Shown here piece by piece: positions 1-8,341 of a DNA stretch of 40,678 bases. Position 1 is the first letter of the stretch, and every line of letters starts with the position of its first letter. The position numbers and the translations under genes are program-made. The notes beneath the pieces were generated by a model. The model ran no database searches. It had not been told where the DNA came from and was given only the letters and a program-made list of their open reading frames with translations. The stretch lies in the NCBI RefSeq assembly GCF_003194385.1, contig NZ_LAPT01000037.1:1-40678 (forward strand). The letters run 5' to 3'. This DNA is from Pokkaliibacter plantistimulans (GTDB lineage Bacteria > Pseudomonadota > Gammaproteobacteria > Pseudomonadales > Balneatricaceae).

Positions 1-34
1 CGCTTTTTCGCCTGTTTCTTCCTTGTCTCGGTTG

Positions 35-62
35 CCTCGATAACGCTTTTCAACAGCCTGTT
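35..62. repeat. left copy of an inverted repeat shared with the right end of the window
   Basis: This 28-base stretch matches, with 4 mismatches, the reverse complement of 40649-40678. The shared core begins CCTCGATAACG, continues as TTTTCAAC and ends with CCTG. It lies outside any gene. Bases 1-34 may belong to the same element, but the partner would lie beyond the right edge. A dispersed intergenic repeat is the simplest reading; a chance match of this quality is unlikely. Confidence 0.6.
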
Positions 63-108
63 AGAACACGCTATTACAAGGCCTGACCCAGCGGGCTATC
101 GGCATGCC

Positions 109-405
109 TCAGGCCGCATCCAGCTCGCTGCCCATATCCTTCTCATCTTCAAGATAGGTGTAGTCGCCGTCGATCACCCCGGCATCCCAGCCCATGCGGA
201 TGTAGTCAGGGTCGCTCAACAGTGAGCGCGCCTTTTCCACATCATCCAGTCGCAGCAGAAAGAATACATTATTGGGCTCATCGACTGTGCGCCACAGATT
301 CAACAGGTGCATGCCAGCATGCCGTCGTTCTGTGCTCATGGTGTCGAATACAGACTTCCACTGGTAAAAGTCAGTTACCCGGTTCCGGCAGAGTAAAAAG
401 ATCAT
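109..405 (-). CDS. small protein, probable dimeric alpha/beta-barrel (cyclase-like) family
   Basis: This encodes 98 residues. The ATG at 405 is preceded by a strong AGGAGGG ribosome site five bases away, so it is preferred over an in-frame upstream codon at 447. The protein starts MIFLLCRNRV and contains an FYQWKSVFD segment, a central DEPNNVFFLLRL strand and a C-terminal GVIDGDYTYLE segment. That pattern resembles small ferredoxin-fold proteins related to cyclases and antibiotic-biosynthesis monooxygenases. There are no cysteine or histidine metal motifs, signal peptide or membrane segment. It stands alone and no substrate can be named. The fold assignment is inference from sequence pattern; the gene itself is well supported by its ribosome site. 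Confidence 0.7.
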   Translation of the reverse strand: MIFLLCRNRVTDFYQWKSVFDTMSTERRHAGMHLLNLWRTVDEPNNVFFLLRLDDVEKARSLLSDPDYIRMGWDAGVIDGDYTYLEDEKDMGSELDAA

Positions 406-723
406 GCAGTCCCTCCTGCAATCCTGGTCCTGGAAGCAGCTCCGCATAGCGCTGGCTCATTCGTTGCTGCCGACTCCATCATGGATCTGAAACGATCAGC
501 ATTCGGTGAGACCTGTACCCACTGTGCAGAGACCTCTTGGTATTTTCAACTGCCTTTTGAAGTTAACCCGGCGACTGGATGTACTGCCTGAATGAACCGT
601 CGTGGGATAACACGCCACCTGTCTAACTATAGGGACAAGATTCCGTCCGCCAAACTCACTGTGGTGTCAAAGCCCTTTGCTGTAACGATTTGGTAGATTG
701 TTGCAGTGTCAGTGGCAACGTCA
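406..723. other. intergenic region without recognisable gene
   Basis: This stretch of about 318 bases separates two minus-strand genes. It should hold the promoter of the gene starting at 405 and the 3' end of the diguanylate cyclase transcript. I see no convincing -35/-10 pair, hairpin terminator or small ORF with a ribosome site. Confidence 0.4.
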
Positions 724-1839
724 TCAGTGCTCCTGCAGACCTGTCCAGTGTACGACACAGTTACGCCCCTGTTCCTTGGCCCGATAAAGCGCCTGATCGG
801 CATGACTGATAAAGGTCTGGATGCTGTCTCCCTGCGCCAGCGTGGCCACGCCGATGCTGACGGTGACCGTTCTCAGCGTCCAGCTATGCGCTGCAATACT
901 GGCGCGCAGGCGTTCAGCGATACGCTCCGCATCTACCGTGCTGGTGCCGGGCATGATGACAGCGAACTCTTCCCCGCCGTAGCGGGCCACCAGATCATAA
1001 CTGCGGGCATTGTTTTTCAGCAGCCCCGCGACTTCCTGCAGAGCAATGTCCCCTTCGCTGTGTCCAAACACATCATTGAATGACTTGAAGTGATCCACAT
1101 CCACCAGCAGCAGCGATACCGGAGTACGGGTACGTATGGAACGTTCTACCTCTTCACTCATGCGGGCATCAAAGGCGCGGCGGTTGAAGAGGCCGGTGAG
1201 GCTGTCGGTCAGGCTAAGCGTGCGCAATTGCTGGTTGACCTCTTCCAGTTCGAGCTGTTGCTGTTGCAATAGCTGTTGTTGCTGTTCCAGTTGACGTTGA
1301 CTGTGACGCAATTGATGGGCGCTGTCCTGCTGGGCACGAATGACTTTGCGCAGTTCCAGCTGAGCCATTACCTGTCGCGCCAGGGTCGCCAGAGCATCAC
1401 GCTGAGCATCGCTGAGATCGCCGGGCTGGGTATCAAATACACAGAGTGTGCCCAACGCTTCGCCGCAGGGCGTTATCAGCGGAGCACCAGCGTAGAAACG
1501 AATACGGGGTGGGCCGATGACGGCCGGGTTACGCATGAAACGTGGGTCCTGCAAGGCATCCTTGACCACCATGATGGTATCGGGGTTGAGAATGGCATGG
1601 GTACAGAAGGAGTCCTTGCGTGAGCCTTGATTGGCATGATGACCAAAGCGTGATTTGAACCATTGTCGCTGACTGTCCACCAGCGAGATGACGGAGGAAG
1701 GTGTATGACAGATGTAGGCAGCCAGACGGGTCAGGTCGTCATACGCCTGTTCGTCTAGCGTGTCGAGCACTCCATAGCTGTAGAGCACCTCCAGACGATG
1801 GGTTTCGCTGGCAGGTAGGATCATCGCACTACTGTTCAT
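724..1839 (-). CDS. GAF-GGDEF diguanylate cyclase
   Basis: This is a soluble 371-residue enzyme expected to make cyclic di-GMP from two GTP. A GAF domain spans about residues 18-160 (motifs include FCTHAIL, FYAGAPL and GTLCVFD). A glutamine-rich coiled coil at about 168-208 then connects to a GGDEF domain carrying GGEEF at about 288-292. An RSYD tetrad five residues before GGEEF is an intact I-site, so product inhibition is expected. The GAF type is common in proteins that sense small ligands, but the ligand cannot be read from sequence. The ATG at 1839 is chosen; a TTG two codons upstream and an ATG at 1824 are alternatives, and none has a good ribosome site. It is monocistronic, divergent from the fructokinase operon. 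Confidence 0.9.
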   Translation of the reverse strand: MNSSAMILPASETHRLEVLYSYGVLDTLDEQAYDDLTRLAAYICHTPSSVISLVDSQRQWFKSRFGHHANQGSRKDSFCTHAILNPDTIMVVKDALQDPRFMRNPAVIGPPRIRFYAGAPLITPCGEALGTLCVFDTQPGDLSDAQRDALATLARQVMAQLELRKVIRAQQDSAHQLRHSQRQLEQQQQLLQQQQLELEEVNQQLRTLSLTDSLTGLFNRRAFDARMSEEVERSIRTRTPVSLLLVDVDHFKSFNDVFGHSEGDIALQEVAGLLKNNARSYDLVARYGGEEFAVIMPGTSTVDAERIAERLRASIAAHSWTLRTVTVSIGVATLAQGDSIQTFISHADQALYRAKEQGRNCVVHWTGLQEH

Positions 1840-1970
1840 GATCAAGGCTGCGTGGTCTGTTCAAAATCCATACAGTTTGTAGTCTAGCAGCCTTTACGCC
1901 GAAGGCGATGCAGTTGTCATTTTGTTCATACTCAAGCCGGGATGGCTCTGCTATGATGCGGGACAGTCCG

Positions 1971-1988
1971 AATGAAAACGTTTTCATT
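1971..1988. promoter_or_regulatory. LacI-family type operator
   Basis: AATGAAAACGTTTTCATT is a perfect 18-bp palindrome with a central CG, the hallmark of LacI/GalR-family operators. It lies about 90 bases upstream of the fructokinase start and 14 bases after a possible -10 box (TATGAT, 1952-1957), a position suited to repression. No LacI-family gene is present in the window. An in-frame ATG inside the palindrome is not a credible start for the kinase. Confidence 0.75.
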
Positions 1989-2076
1989 TTTGCGGCTAAG
2001 TGTTGCTGACAATCCTCCAAGCATTAACAGCGTGAGAGCCTTGCTGGCTCTGCGTACAACAAGGACAACAATCGCT

Positions 2077-3045
2077 ATGTGGCCAGTCTGGTGTTTCGGT
2101 GAAGTGCTGATCGACTTTCTTAATATTGGTGCCAGTGAAGAGGCCGGGCTGCGTTTGCCCGAGCTGCGCCAGTATCCGGGCGGTGCACCGGCCAACGCGG
2201 CCGTGGCAGTGGCCCAGCTGGGTGGTCAGGCAGGCTTTATCGGCCAGGTAGGGGATGATGCCTTCGGGCATTTTCTGCTACACGCATTGCAGCAGAAAGG
2301 TGTCGATATCTCGCGCACGGTGATCCACCCGACGGCACCGACACCGCTGGCTTTTGTGCTGCTGGACGCCAATGGCGAGCGCAGTTTCGAGTTTCTGCGA
2401 CGTGACAGCGCAGATGTGCTGTTCCGCCCTGAGCAGTTCCTGCCGCAATGGTTCCAGGGTCAGGGCATTCTGCATCTGTGCTCCAACACCCTGACCGAAG
2501 CCGCTATTGCGGCGACCAGCATGTATGGTGTGGAAAAAGCCCACGAAGCCGGCTGGTGGGTGACTGTCGACGTCAACCTGCGTGCCAATCTGTGGCCCGG
2601 TAAGCAGATTGATGTGGAGCGGGTACACGCCCTGTGCTGTGCGGCTGATGTGATCAAGATTTCCCGTGAAGAATTGCAGGTACTGGGTGGCGAACCGCGT
2701 GTGGCTCAGTGGTTGGAGGCGGGTTGCAGGCTGGTGCTGGTCAGTGATGATGGCAATCCGTTGTATTTCGCTACCTCGGCGGCTCATGGCGGGCTGAGTG
2801 GCTGGGTGACCGTACCTAGGGTACAGGTCGTCGATACGACGGCGGCGGGTGACAGTTTCAGTGGCGCGGTGCTGTATGCGCTGGCCCGCTGCCTGCCTGA
2901 GCAGCCAGCATTGCTGAGCGACGAGCAGGCATTACGGGCGGTGATTGGCTTTGCCATCGCCTGCGGTGCACACACTGTGCAACGCAAAGGCGCCTTTCCG
3001 GCATTGCCACAGTTCAATGATGTCGCTGCTGCCTGGCAGCTGTAA
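2077..3045 (+). CDS. PfkB-family fructokinase
   Basis: This 322-residue sugar kinase is expected to phosphorylate fructose to fructose 6-phosphate with ATP. The N-terminal GEVLIDF strand, the PfkB signature at about 34-50 (PGGAPANAAVAVAQLGG), the NLRANLW segment and the C-terminal signature DTTAAGDSF at 253-261 with catalytic base Asp259 support this. The usual GAGD anion hole reads AAGD, as in some family members such as KDG kinases, so another sugar acid is possible. The fructokinase-like N-terminus and the following isomerase favour fructose. The ATG at 2077 follows an AAGGA 11 bases upstream and matches the family N-terminus. It is the first gene of a three-gene plus-strand unit downstream of the 1971-1988 operator. 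Confidence 0.88.
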   Translation: MWPVWCFGEVLIDFLNIGASEEAGLRLPELRQYPGGAPANAAVAVAQLGGQAGFIGQVGDDAFGHFLLHALQQKGVDISRTVIHPTAPTPLAFVLLDANGERSFEFLRRDSADVLFRPEQFLPQWFQGQGILHLCSNTLTEAAIAATSMYGVEKAHEAGWWVTVDVNLRANLWPGKQIDVERVHALCCAADVIKISREELQVLGGEPRVAQWLEAGCRLVLVSDDGNPLYFATSAAHGGLSGWVTVPRVQVVDTTAAGDSFSGAVLYALARCLPEQPALLSDEQALRAVIGFAIACGAHTVQRKGAFPALPQFNDVAAAWQL

Positions 3046-3129
3046 CACCTGCACTCATAGCGCATGAGCAGCAGCCCTTTCATTTCGTCAGTGAGGCAGG
3101 TCGGGGCTGCTGTGGCACAGGAGCAGAGT

Positions 3130-4329
3130 ATGCAACAGGAATTCACCATGGACTTTTTTAATCCTGAACACCTGCGCGAGCATATCGCTCGTACCATGGC
3201 GTTTTATCATCCCGCCTGCATCGATGAGAAAGGTGGCTTTTTTCATTATCTGCGTGACGATGGCAGCATCTACAACCGTGGTCATCGCCATCTGGTCTCC
3301 AGTACCCGCTATGTCTTCACCTATGCCCAGTATGCCCGCCACTTTCAGGCGCCGGAGTATCTGCGCTGGGCCCAGCATGGGTTGGATTATCTGCAGCAGG
3401 CGCACTATCAGCCCGATTATCAGGGCTATGCCTGGACCTTGCAGGATGGCCAGATCGAAGACAGCACTAACCACTGCTACGGCCTGGCCTTCGTCATACT
3501 GGCCTACGCGACCGCACTGAAAGCCGGTATCGAAGAGGCGCGCGACGGCCTGTATCGCGCACATGAGCTGCAGACCCAGCGTTTCTGGGAGCCGCAGTGG
3601 CAGCTGTATGCCGATGAGGCGGATGCACAGTGGCAGGTTGGCGACTATCGCGGCCAGAATGCCAACATGCACAGCTGCGAGGCACTGATTGCCGCCTATG
3701 AGGCCACCGCTGATCAGCAGTTTCTTGAGCGGGCGTTGCAGGTAGCGGAGGCCATCTGCGTACGGCAGGCGGCACAGGCCGACGGGCTGGTGTGGGAGCA
3801 CTATGATCGTCAGTGGCAGGTCGACCTCGACTATAACCGTGATAACCCCCGTCATCTGTTCCGCCCTTGGGGTTTCCAGCCCGGCCATCAGACCGAATGG
3901 GCCAAGCTGCTGGTGTTGCTGGAGCGCTACGCTCCGGAGCATGACTGGCTGCTGCCCAAGGCCGAGTTTCTGTTCCTGACGGCGGTGGAGCATGCCTGGG
4001 ACAGGGAGCACGGTGGTCTGGTCTACGGCTTTGGCCCTGACTATCAGATCTGTGATGGCGACAAGTATTTCTGGGTACAGGCCGAGAGTCTGGCGGCCGC
4101 CGCTTTACTAGGGCAGCGAACAGGTGATCAGCGTTACTGGCAGTGGTATGAACAGATCTGGCAGTACAGCTGGGAGCACATGGTGGATCATCGCTATGGC
4201 GCTTGGTATCGCATTCTCAGCCGCGATAACCAGAGCTATTCCGATGAGAAGAGCCCGGCAGGCAAGGTGGACTATCACACTATGGGTGCCTGCTACGATA
4301 TGATCTGGGCCTTGCAGAACCGCCGTTGA
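3130..4329 (+). CDS. AGE-family sugar isomerase, probable D-mannose isomerase
   Basis: The protein is 399 residues, close to the family norm of about 400, and has the (alpha/alpha)6-barrel sequence character of N-acylglucosamine 2-epimerase relatives. RHLVSSTRYVF near 53-63, the hallmark LFRPWGFQPGHQTEW around 243-257 with His253, and DYHTMGACYDM with His383 carry the residues expected for acid/base catalysis. Adjacency to a fructokinase favours mannose-fructose interconversion (mannose isomerase) over the sialic-acid pathway epimerase, because no nan genes are present. This is an inference; cellobiose or glucose epimerases share the fold. The ATG at 3130 has an AGGAG six bases upstream. ATGs at 3064 and 3148 are alternatives. 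The gap after the kinase is 84 bases. Confidence 0.88.
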   Translation: MQQEFTMDFFNPEHLREHIARTMAFYHPACIDEKGGFFHYLRDDGSIYNRGHRHLVSSTRYVFTYAQYARHFQAPEYLRWAQHGLDYLQQAHYQPDYQGYAWTLQDGQIEDSTNHCYGLAFVILAYATALKAGIEEARDGLYRAHELQTQRFWEPQWQLYADEADAQWQVGDYRGQNANMHSCEALIAAYEATADQQFLERALQVAEAICVRQAAQADGLVWEHYDRQWQVDLDYNRDNPRHLFRPWGFQPGHQTEWAKLLVLLERYAPEHDWLLPKAEFLFLTAVEHAWDREHGGLVYGFGPDYQICDGDKYFWVQAESLAAAALLGQRTGDQRYWQWYEQIWQYSWEHMVDHRYGAWYRILSRDNQSYSDEKSPAGKVDYHTMGACYDMIWALQNRR

Positions 4330-4343
4330 GTGAGAGGTGCATC

Positions 4344-4964
4344 ATGGCGTTTATGGGCATTCATGACTTGTGGAGCTTTATTATTGCTGTGCTGGTGTTT
4401 CTGGCTATTCCCGGACCCGGCACCTTCGCCCTGCTGACCGCCAGTGGCAAGCACGGTGTGCGGGGCGGCTATGCTACCCTCGGCGGGCTGATTCTGGGTG
4501 ATCAGATTCTGATGTGGCTGGCTGCGGGAGGTGTTGCTGCTCTGCTGGCGGCGAATCCCACCCTGTTCAAAGGGGTGCAGTATCTGGGTGCGGCCTATCT
4601 GGTATGGATCGGTATTCAGCTGCTGCGCAGTCGCGGCGAAACGGCTACCGGGCTGATCAGGTTACAGCCCGGACATCTGTTCCGTCAGGGCATGCTGATC
4701 ACGCTGCTGAACCCTAAAGCCATTGTGTTTTATATGGCTTTCTTTCCGCTGTTTATTGATCCGGTCGCGCATCAGGGCATGCTGACTTTTGCCACCATGG
4801 CCGCCCTGATTGCGTTGCTGTCTCTGGGCTACTGCTCTCTGTTGATCTTCGCAGGTACTGCCATGCGTACTCAGGTGCAGCGCCATCGCTTTTTAAGTCA
4901 GTGGCTGCAACGGCTGGCGGGTCTGTTTCTGGTCGGCTTCGGTATTCGCCTGGGCGCCGGCTGA
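4344..4964 (+). CDS. LysE/RhtB-family exporter
   Basis: This is an inner-membrane protein of 206 residues with about six hydrophobic segments. It has the family landmarks: the early FLAIPGPGTFALLTASGKHG motif, the GAAYLVWIG helix and LLNPKAIVFYMAFFP near the middle. Members export amino acids such as lysine, arginine, homoserine or threonine; the substrate cannot be read here. It begins 14 bases after the isomerase stop with a GAGAGG ribosome site, so it is probably cotranscribed with the sugar genes. Whether it has a role in sugar metabolism is unknown. An in-frame TTG at 4326 overlapping the previous stop is less likely to be the start than the ATG at 4344. Confidence 0.88.
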   Translation: MAFMGIHDLWSFIIAVLVFLAIPGPGTFALLTASGKHGVRGGYATLGGLILGDQILMWLAAGGVAALLAANPTLFKGVQYLGAAYLVWIGIQLLRSRGETATGLIRLQPGHLFRQGMLITLLNPKAIVFYMAFFPLFIDPVAHQGMLTFATMAALIALLSLGYCSLLIFAGTAMRTQVQRHRFLSQWLQRLAGLFLVGFGIRLGAG

Positions 4965-4989
4965 GCGATCCCTGATCACTATCAACAGA

Positions 4990-5017
4990 AACGGGCCTCA
5001 CGGGCCCGTTCTTGTTT
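4990..5017. terminator. Rho-independent terminator after the LysE gene
   Basis: An 8-bp perfect stem, AACGGGCC with GGCCCGTT around a five-base loop, is followed on plus by CTTGTTT. It lies between the convergent LysE-family and ferredoxin genes and may act in both directions. Confidence 0.7.
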
Positions 5018-5043
5018 CTGCTGATACTGTGCGCTGGTGCCGA

Positions 5044-5301
<258 letters not shown>

Positions 5302-5438
5302 TCACTGGTTGTCAGCTAGTCGGATGCGCAGTGCGCCGTCCGTTGCCGTTATCTAATCAGGTTCTGTTCATGATCCGGGCTCGTCACACTGACAGGCAGC
5401 GCTGGCCGGATCTGTAATAGTGGGTGGTGCTTGATGAA

Positions 5439-5972
<534 letters not shown>

Positions 5973-6165
5973 TTACGTGCACGGCGGCAGGTTGCTCAGA
6001 AGAGCCGAAAGGCGTGTTTGACACCTCCCCGGCACCTTATGGCACCTGCGTTCAAGGCAGCGCGGCCGTGGCACGGCGCTGAGCGGCCAGATACTAGCCC
6101 AAATGGTGCTGGGGTACAACGCGCCGGATTGGCCTAATGCTGCGCTGCAGGCAGCCGTACAACCA

Positions 6166-6795
6166 TCACAGGGTGGGCGAGTCGCTGCCACCTGTCTGTC
6201 GGTGATAGAGCGAATAGATCACTTGTCCGGCCTGTTTCTGCCGGTGCAGCTGCCAGCTGGCAGGGAGTTGTGGCTGCAATTCCTGCTCGTGCTCGACATA
6301 GATCATTGCGGTATCAGCCAGCCAGCCCTGTTGCTCCAGCGCCTGAGCCGCAGGTTCCAGCAGCTGACGCTGAAAGGGGGGATCAAGAAATACCAGATCG
6401 AACTGGCGGCTGGCCGGTTGCTGCAGCCAGTCCTGAGTCTGTGCCTGTTGCACCTCGGCCTGCCGGCAGTTGAGTAGTGTCAGGTTGGCCTGCAACTGGC
6501 GGGTAACAACCTGAGCATTATCAATAAAGGTGGCCCATTCAGCGCCACGTGACAGGGCTTCGAAGCCCAGGGCGCCACTGCCACTGAAGGCGTCCAGACA
6601 GCGACTGCCAGGCACCCAGCTGCTGAGCCAGTTGAACAGGGTTTCCCGCACCCGGTCGGTGGTCGGGCGCAGACCGGGCACATCCGGAAATGTCAGCTTA
6701 CGGCTACGCCACTCGCCCGCGATAATGCGCAGTTGATTGCGGGCAGCTCCGGCCTTGGGAGAAGAGGGAGTGTTGCGTGCCGGTGTTCTTGCCAT
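6166..6795 (-). CDS. rsmD: 16S rRNA (guanine966-N2)-methyltransferase
   Basis: The 209-residue protein methylates G966 of 16S rRNA in the small subunit using S-adenosylmethionine. Visible landmarks are LRIIAGEWRSRKL near residues 22-34, LRPTTDRVRETLFNWL, the SAM-binding LDAFSGSGALGFEALSRG and the catalytic DPPF motif. The first 20 residues are a basic, low-complexity tail seen in many homologues. The ATG at 6795 lacks a strong ribosome site. It begins 48 bases after the M16-like gene and probably shares its transcript; coaD follows after 238 bases. Confidence 0.96.
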   Translation of the reverse strand: MARTPARNTPSSPKAGAARNQLRIIAGEWRSRKLTFPDVPGLRPTTDRVRETLFNWLSSWVPGSRCLDAFSGSGALGFEALSRGAEWATFIDNAQVVTRQLQANLTLLNCRQAEVQQAQTQDWLQQPASRQFDLVFLDPPFQRQLLEPAAQALEQQGWLADTAMIYVEHEQELQPQLPASWQLHRQKQAGQVIYSLYHRQTGGSDSPTL

Positions 6796-6843
6796 GGGAA
6801 ATCAGATGCTCAGTCAGTCGGTGAAAAGGGCAGGGCGGTCAGT

Positions 6844-8097
6844 TCAGGGATGCACCGTCGCTTCGCCGCGCGGTTGCCTGGCCAGCTGTGTCAGCAGTTG
6901 CAGGAATGCCTGACGTGGCTCATTTGCCTGTTGCTGGTCCCAGACCTTTAATACGTTCAGGGGTTGACCGCGATGCCAGGCCAGGGTCAGCCATTGTGCC
7001 AGAGTCAGTGGATCCTGCTCCAGATTTTTGCGCTCGGTGGCCACTTGCCTGAACAGGGCATCCAGCTGCTGTGAGTCCGGCTGCTGCTGTAACAGTGGCT
7101 GCCATTGTGGTGGGGTTGCCTGCAGATCGCCCTCCCAGCTGAACAGCACCACCGGTTGTTCACTTGAACGCCAGGGGTTGACCTGCAACTGGTGTTGCTG
7201 TCCCAGCTGGGTTAACCACAACAATAGTAAGGTGCTCTGATAGGGATCCGCCTCTGGCAGGACAAGAGCCATGGCAGCCTGCTGGCGCAGCTGTGGCCGC
7301 TGCAGGGCCAGGGGCTCAGCGCGGGCAGCGGGTAGCGTCGGCGTGGCCTGCGTCGACATGACCTGCTGAGGCAGTTTGGTGAGCAGTTGCTGTGCCCGTT
7401 GTTTCGCCTGAGACTCGTCGAAATCACCGAGCAGCAGCAGTTGCTGTGGCGCAGTTTGCCAGAACTGGCTGACAAAATGGTTAACCGTTGAGGCATCGAC
7501 AGTGGCCAGGCTGGCACGGCTGCCATACAGCGGACGGCTGACCGGGTGATCTGGATAGAGCGCCAGCAGGCTGCCCTGTATGGCCAGTGCTTCGCCGCGG
7601 CTGGCCAGCAGGTTGGCCTGAGCCAGCAGGCGCAGACGAGCCTGTTCTGTGTGCTGTTGATCGTCCGCTGTGGGGCTGAAGAGTTGTTGCAGCCCGGCGA
7701 TGGCCTGCTGGCGGTGATCCTCGTCATCCGGCAGTTGCAGCTGGATCTGCCAGTGCTCCTGCGTAAGCTGGGTGGAAAACGCCATCTGACGGTCGAGGAA
7801 CCAATGGCTGGCGCCACCCGGCAAGCGCTCCTGCAGCATGGTGTCTGCAAGGGCGGCCGTTCCCGCCTGTGCCTCCGCCATGGCGCCGGGGGCAAAACTC
7901 AGGATCCATACTTCACTGCCCTTGTTGTCATGATTCAGAGCCCGCACTTCGGTACTGCCCTGTTGCCATTGCCAGGGAATCAGGGCAGCAACGCGCTGGC
8001 GCTCATGCCAGTTAAGCAGGACGATGGTGATGGCCACAACCCACAGGATGACTTTCAGATAGGTACGGTTGAACAGGGGCTGGTAGGCTTCGGCCAT
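6844..8097 (-). CDS. membrane-anchored M16-like protein without the zinc motif
   Basis: The protein is 417 residues. One hydrophobic segment at about residues 13-25 (YLKVILWVVAITIVLLNW) predicts an N-terminal inner-membrane anchor with the remainder periplasmic. The body resembles M16-family peptidases (FAPGAMAEAQAGTAALADTML, FLDRQMAFSTQL), but no HxxEH zinc-binding signature is present, so it is probably not a protease by itself. Pseudomonads carry a pair of M16 proteins at this place between rsmD and ftsY, one with zinc and one without; here only the non-zinc type is present. The protein is glutamine-rich. It is divergent from ftsY. The family call is moderately secure and the function unknown. 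Confidence 0.7.
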   Translation of the reverse strand: MAEAYQPLFNRTYLKVILWVVAITIVLLNWHERQRVAALIPWQWQQGSTEVRALNHDNKGSEVWILSFAPGAMAEAQAGTAALADTMLQERLPGGASHWFLDRQMAFSTQLTQEHWQIQLQLPDDEDHRQQAIAGLQQLFSPTADDQQHTEQARLRLLAQANLLASRGEALAIQGSLLALYPDHPVSRPLYGSRASLATVDASTVNHFVSQFWQTAPQQLLLLGDFDESQAKQRAQQLLTKLPQQVMSTQATPTLPAARAEPLALQRPQLRQQAAMALVLPEADPYQSTLLLLWLTQLGQQHQLQVNPWRSSEQPVVLFSWEGDLQATPPQWQPLLQQQPDSQQLDALFRQVATERKNLEQDPLTLAQWLTLAWHRGQPLNVLKVWDQQQANEPRQAFLQLLTQLARQPRGEATVHP

Positions 8098-8158
8098 GAA
8101 CGTGTTACCTCAGGCATTATGACGGGCATGCTGACGTGTTCATCTTCTGCACGGATTT

Positions 8159-8187
8159 GTGACAGCAGCCCAGGGCTCCTTTACTAT
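8159..8187 (+). promoter_or_regulatory. possible ftsY promoter
   Basis: GTGACA (8159-8164) and TACTAT (8182-8187) are separated by 17 bases, a reasonable sigma-70 pair. It would give a leader of about 150 bases before the ftsY ATG. This is sequence matching only. Confidence 0.35.
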
Positions 8188-8341
8188 ATGCCCCAATCTG
8201 ACCCGATCTGTCAGCCTTTTCTGCGCCAGTCAGGCGTATTGTCACGAAGGTGCAAGGTTGTGATGCGGTCTTTTCACCACGTATGAGTGCCCCTGCGTCA
8301 CTGCATATGTCGAGAACTATCTGGAGTAAGTTGAAAAACTC

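Noticed and set aside
1972-2076. N-terminal extension of the fructokinase reading from an ATG at 1972
   Set aside because: The ATG lies inside the perfect operator palindrome, has no ribosome site, and the extra 35 residues do not resemble the PfkB N-terminus.
3088-4011. 307-residue minus-strand ORF opposite the AGE-family isomerase
   Set aside because: Low-complexity shadow of a clearly conserved plus-strand gene; no recognisable motifs.
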